From assembly GCA_020438425.1 (NCBI GenBank), contig JAGQUQ010000012.1, positions 1-46,047 of the forward strand: DNA of 46,047 nucleotides, read 5' to 3'. How positions within the stretch are numbered: the first letter of the stretch is position 1; every line of letters begins with the position of its first letter. Below, piece after piece: positions 45,456-46,047 of this stretch. A program made the translations under genes and the position numbers. The notes under the pieces are model-generated. The model saw only the letters and a program-made list of their open reading frames with translations, had not been told where the DNA came from and searched no databases. This DNA is from Solirubrobacterales bacterium. GTDB taxonomy: Bacteria > Actinomycetota > Thermoleophilia > Solirubrobacterales > 70-9.

Positions 45456-46047
45456 TCAGGGGGCCAGGCGGACGATCTTCCAGGAGCCGGTTTCGGGCTC
45501 CCGGTCGTAGCGGAACCGGTCGTGAAGGCGGGCACCCCGCCCCTGCCAGAACTCGATCGATTCGGGCTCCAGGATGAAGCCGCCCCAGTGTTCCGGGCGG
45601 GGAACATCACCCTCGGCAAACCGCTCGCCTGCCTCCTCGGCCAGACGCTCGAGAGATTCCCGGTCGTCCGGCAAGGGCTGGCTCTGCGGTGAAGCCCAGG
45701 CCCCGATCTGGCTGGCCCGGTCGCGGGATGCGAAATACCGGTCGGATTCTTCGGCGCCTAGTCGTTTGACCGATCCCCTGATCCGAACCTGCCGGTCATG
45801 CGGTGCCCAGAAGAAGACCAGGGCGGCATCACCAGTGGCTTCGATCTGGCTCGCCTTCACTCCCTGGTAGTTCGTGAAAAACCGGAATCCGTCCTGGCCG
45901 AAGCCTTTGAGCAGCACCATGCGGGCATCCGGCCGCCCTTCGGCGTCAACCGTCGCCAGGGTCATCGCCTCGGGCAGAGGAACTGCTTCGCCGGCAGCCT
46001 CGAACCATCGACCGAACTGGGAGACCGGATCGTCGTCGAGCTCGGCG
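45456..46047 (-). CDS. pdxH: Pyridoxamine 5'-phosphate oxidase, N-terminus beyond right edge
   Basis: Oxidises pyridoxine or pyridoxamine 5'-phosphate to pyridoxal 5'-phosphate using FMN. About 196 residues are visible. The N-terminal DPVSQFGRWFEAAGEAVPLP precedes AMTLATVDAEGRPDARMVLLK, then the FMN segment GFRFFTNYQG, DAALVFFWAPHDRQVRIRG, the ASPQSQPLPD segment and the C-terminal IEFWQGRGARLHDRFRY with the closing RLAP. These are all hallmarks of PdxH. The frame is open at the window edge, and only about 20 residues should be missing from the usual 210-220. Confidence 0.96.
   Translation of the reverse strand, partial: AELDDDPVSQFGRWFEAAGEAVPLPEAMTLATVDAEGRPDARMVLLKGFGQDGFRFFTNYQGVKASQIEATGDAALVFFWAPHDRQVRIRGSVKRLGAEESDRYFASRDRASQIGAWASPQSQPLPDDRESLERLAEEAGERFAEGDVPRPEHWGGFILEPESIEFWQGRGARLHDRFRYDREPETGSWKIVRLAP

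Overview
The window is high-GC DNA with GTG, TTG and probably CTG starts. Its gene content is actinobacterial: NADP-isocitrate dehydrogenase next to malate dehydrogenase, lysC-asd, dnaX-ybaB-recR, a CBS-tailed site-2 protease, and many secreted delta-60 and ELWxxDGT repeat proteins. A long SRP RNA with an Alu domain and the recurrent secreted repeat proteins suggest the Thermoleophilia (Solirubrobacterales-like). That placement is inferred from gene content, not from a phylogenetic marker.

Layout. 1-1.7 kb: the N-terminal part of ahcY (minus strand, cut by the left edge) and a divergent fatty acid hydroxylase. 2.0-4.6 kb: a large surface protein (choice-of-anchor A, Gly-Pro-Thr collagen-like stalk, DUF11). 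4.7-8.0 kb, minus strand: a D-2-hydroxyacid dehydrogenase and an icd-mdh operon. 8.1-11.4 kb: an AidB-like acyl-CoA dehydrogenase, a GNAT acetyltransferase, a VapBC-type toxin-antitoxin pair and a small HicA-like protein. 11.4-15.7 kb: a membrane-inserted M28 peptidase, an M50 site-2 protease with CBS domains, a NhaD/ArsB-type permease and a CBS protein. 15.8-19.1 kb: two tandem secreted ELWxxDGT proteins. 19.2-21.5 kb: lysC-asd. 21.6-23.6 kb: a thioesterase and a DszB/NMT1-like protein without a signal peptide. 23.7-26.4 kb: dnaX-ybaB-recR. 26.5-31.2 kb: a GT-C-like membrane protein, small membrane proteins, a GST-N-like protein, YtoQ, SRP RNA, an esterase and tRNA-Val. 31.2-35.5 kb: a sedolisin (S53) protease, an FAD oxidoreductase and a nitrilase-like protein. 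35.5-44.1 kb: four delta-60 repeat proteins. 44.2-46.0 kb: a small Cys-rich membrane protein, a CHAP hydrolase and pdxH (cut by the right edge).

The most unusual content is extracytoplasmic. Seven large repeat or surface proteins occupy about 14 kb. Three small membrane proteins scattered over 17 kb share a C-x6-W-x-C / WxGCW / GC domain that I do not recognise. Two neighbouring delta-60 genes share a bipartite upstream motif, GGTACTT-N17-TTGAAG, and three delta-60 proteins share conserved cysteine pairs. Other points of interest are a dispersed 45-base palindromic repeat present at two convergent gene ends, two genes whose best start is CTG, a nitrilase-like and a DszB-like protein that lack the expected catalytic cysteine, and several promoters placed for leaderless transcription.

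No stretch longer than about 300 bases lacks a gene. The longest gaps are the 280-base leader before the surface protein (1723-2002) and about 220 bases between the SRP RNA and the esterase (29404-29626). In the latter I see only the SRP RNA -10 box. I saw no insertion sequence, prophage or CRISPR array.
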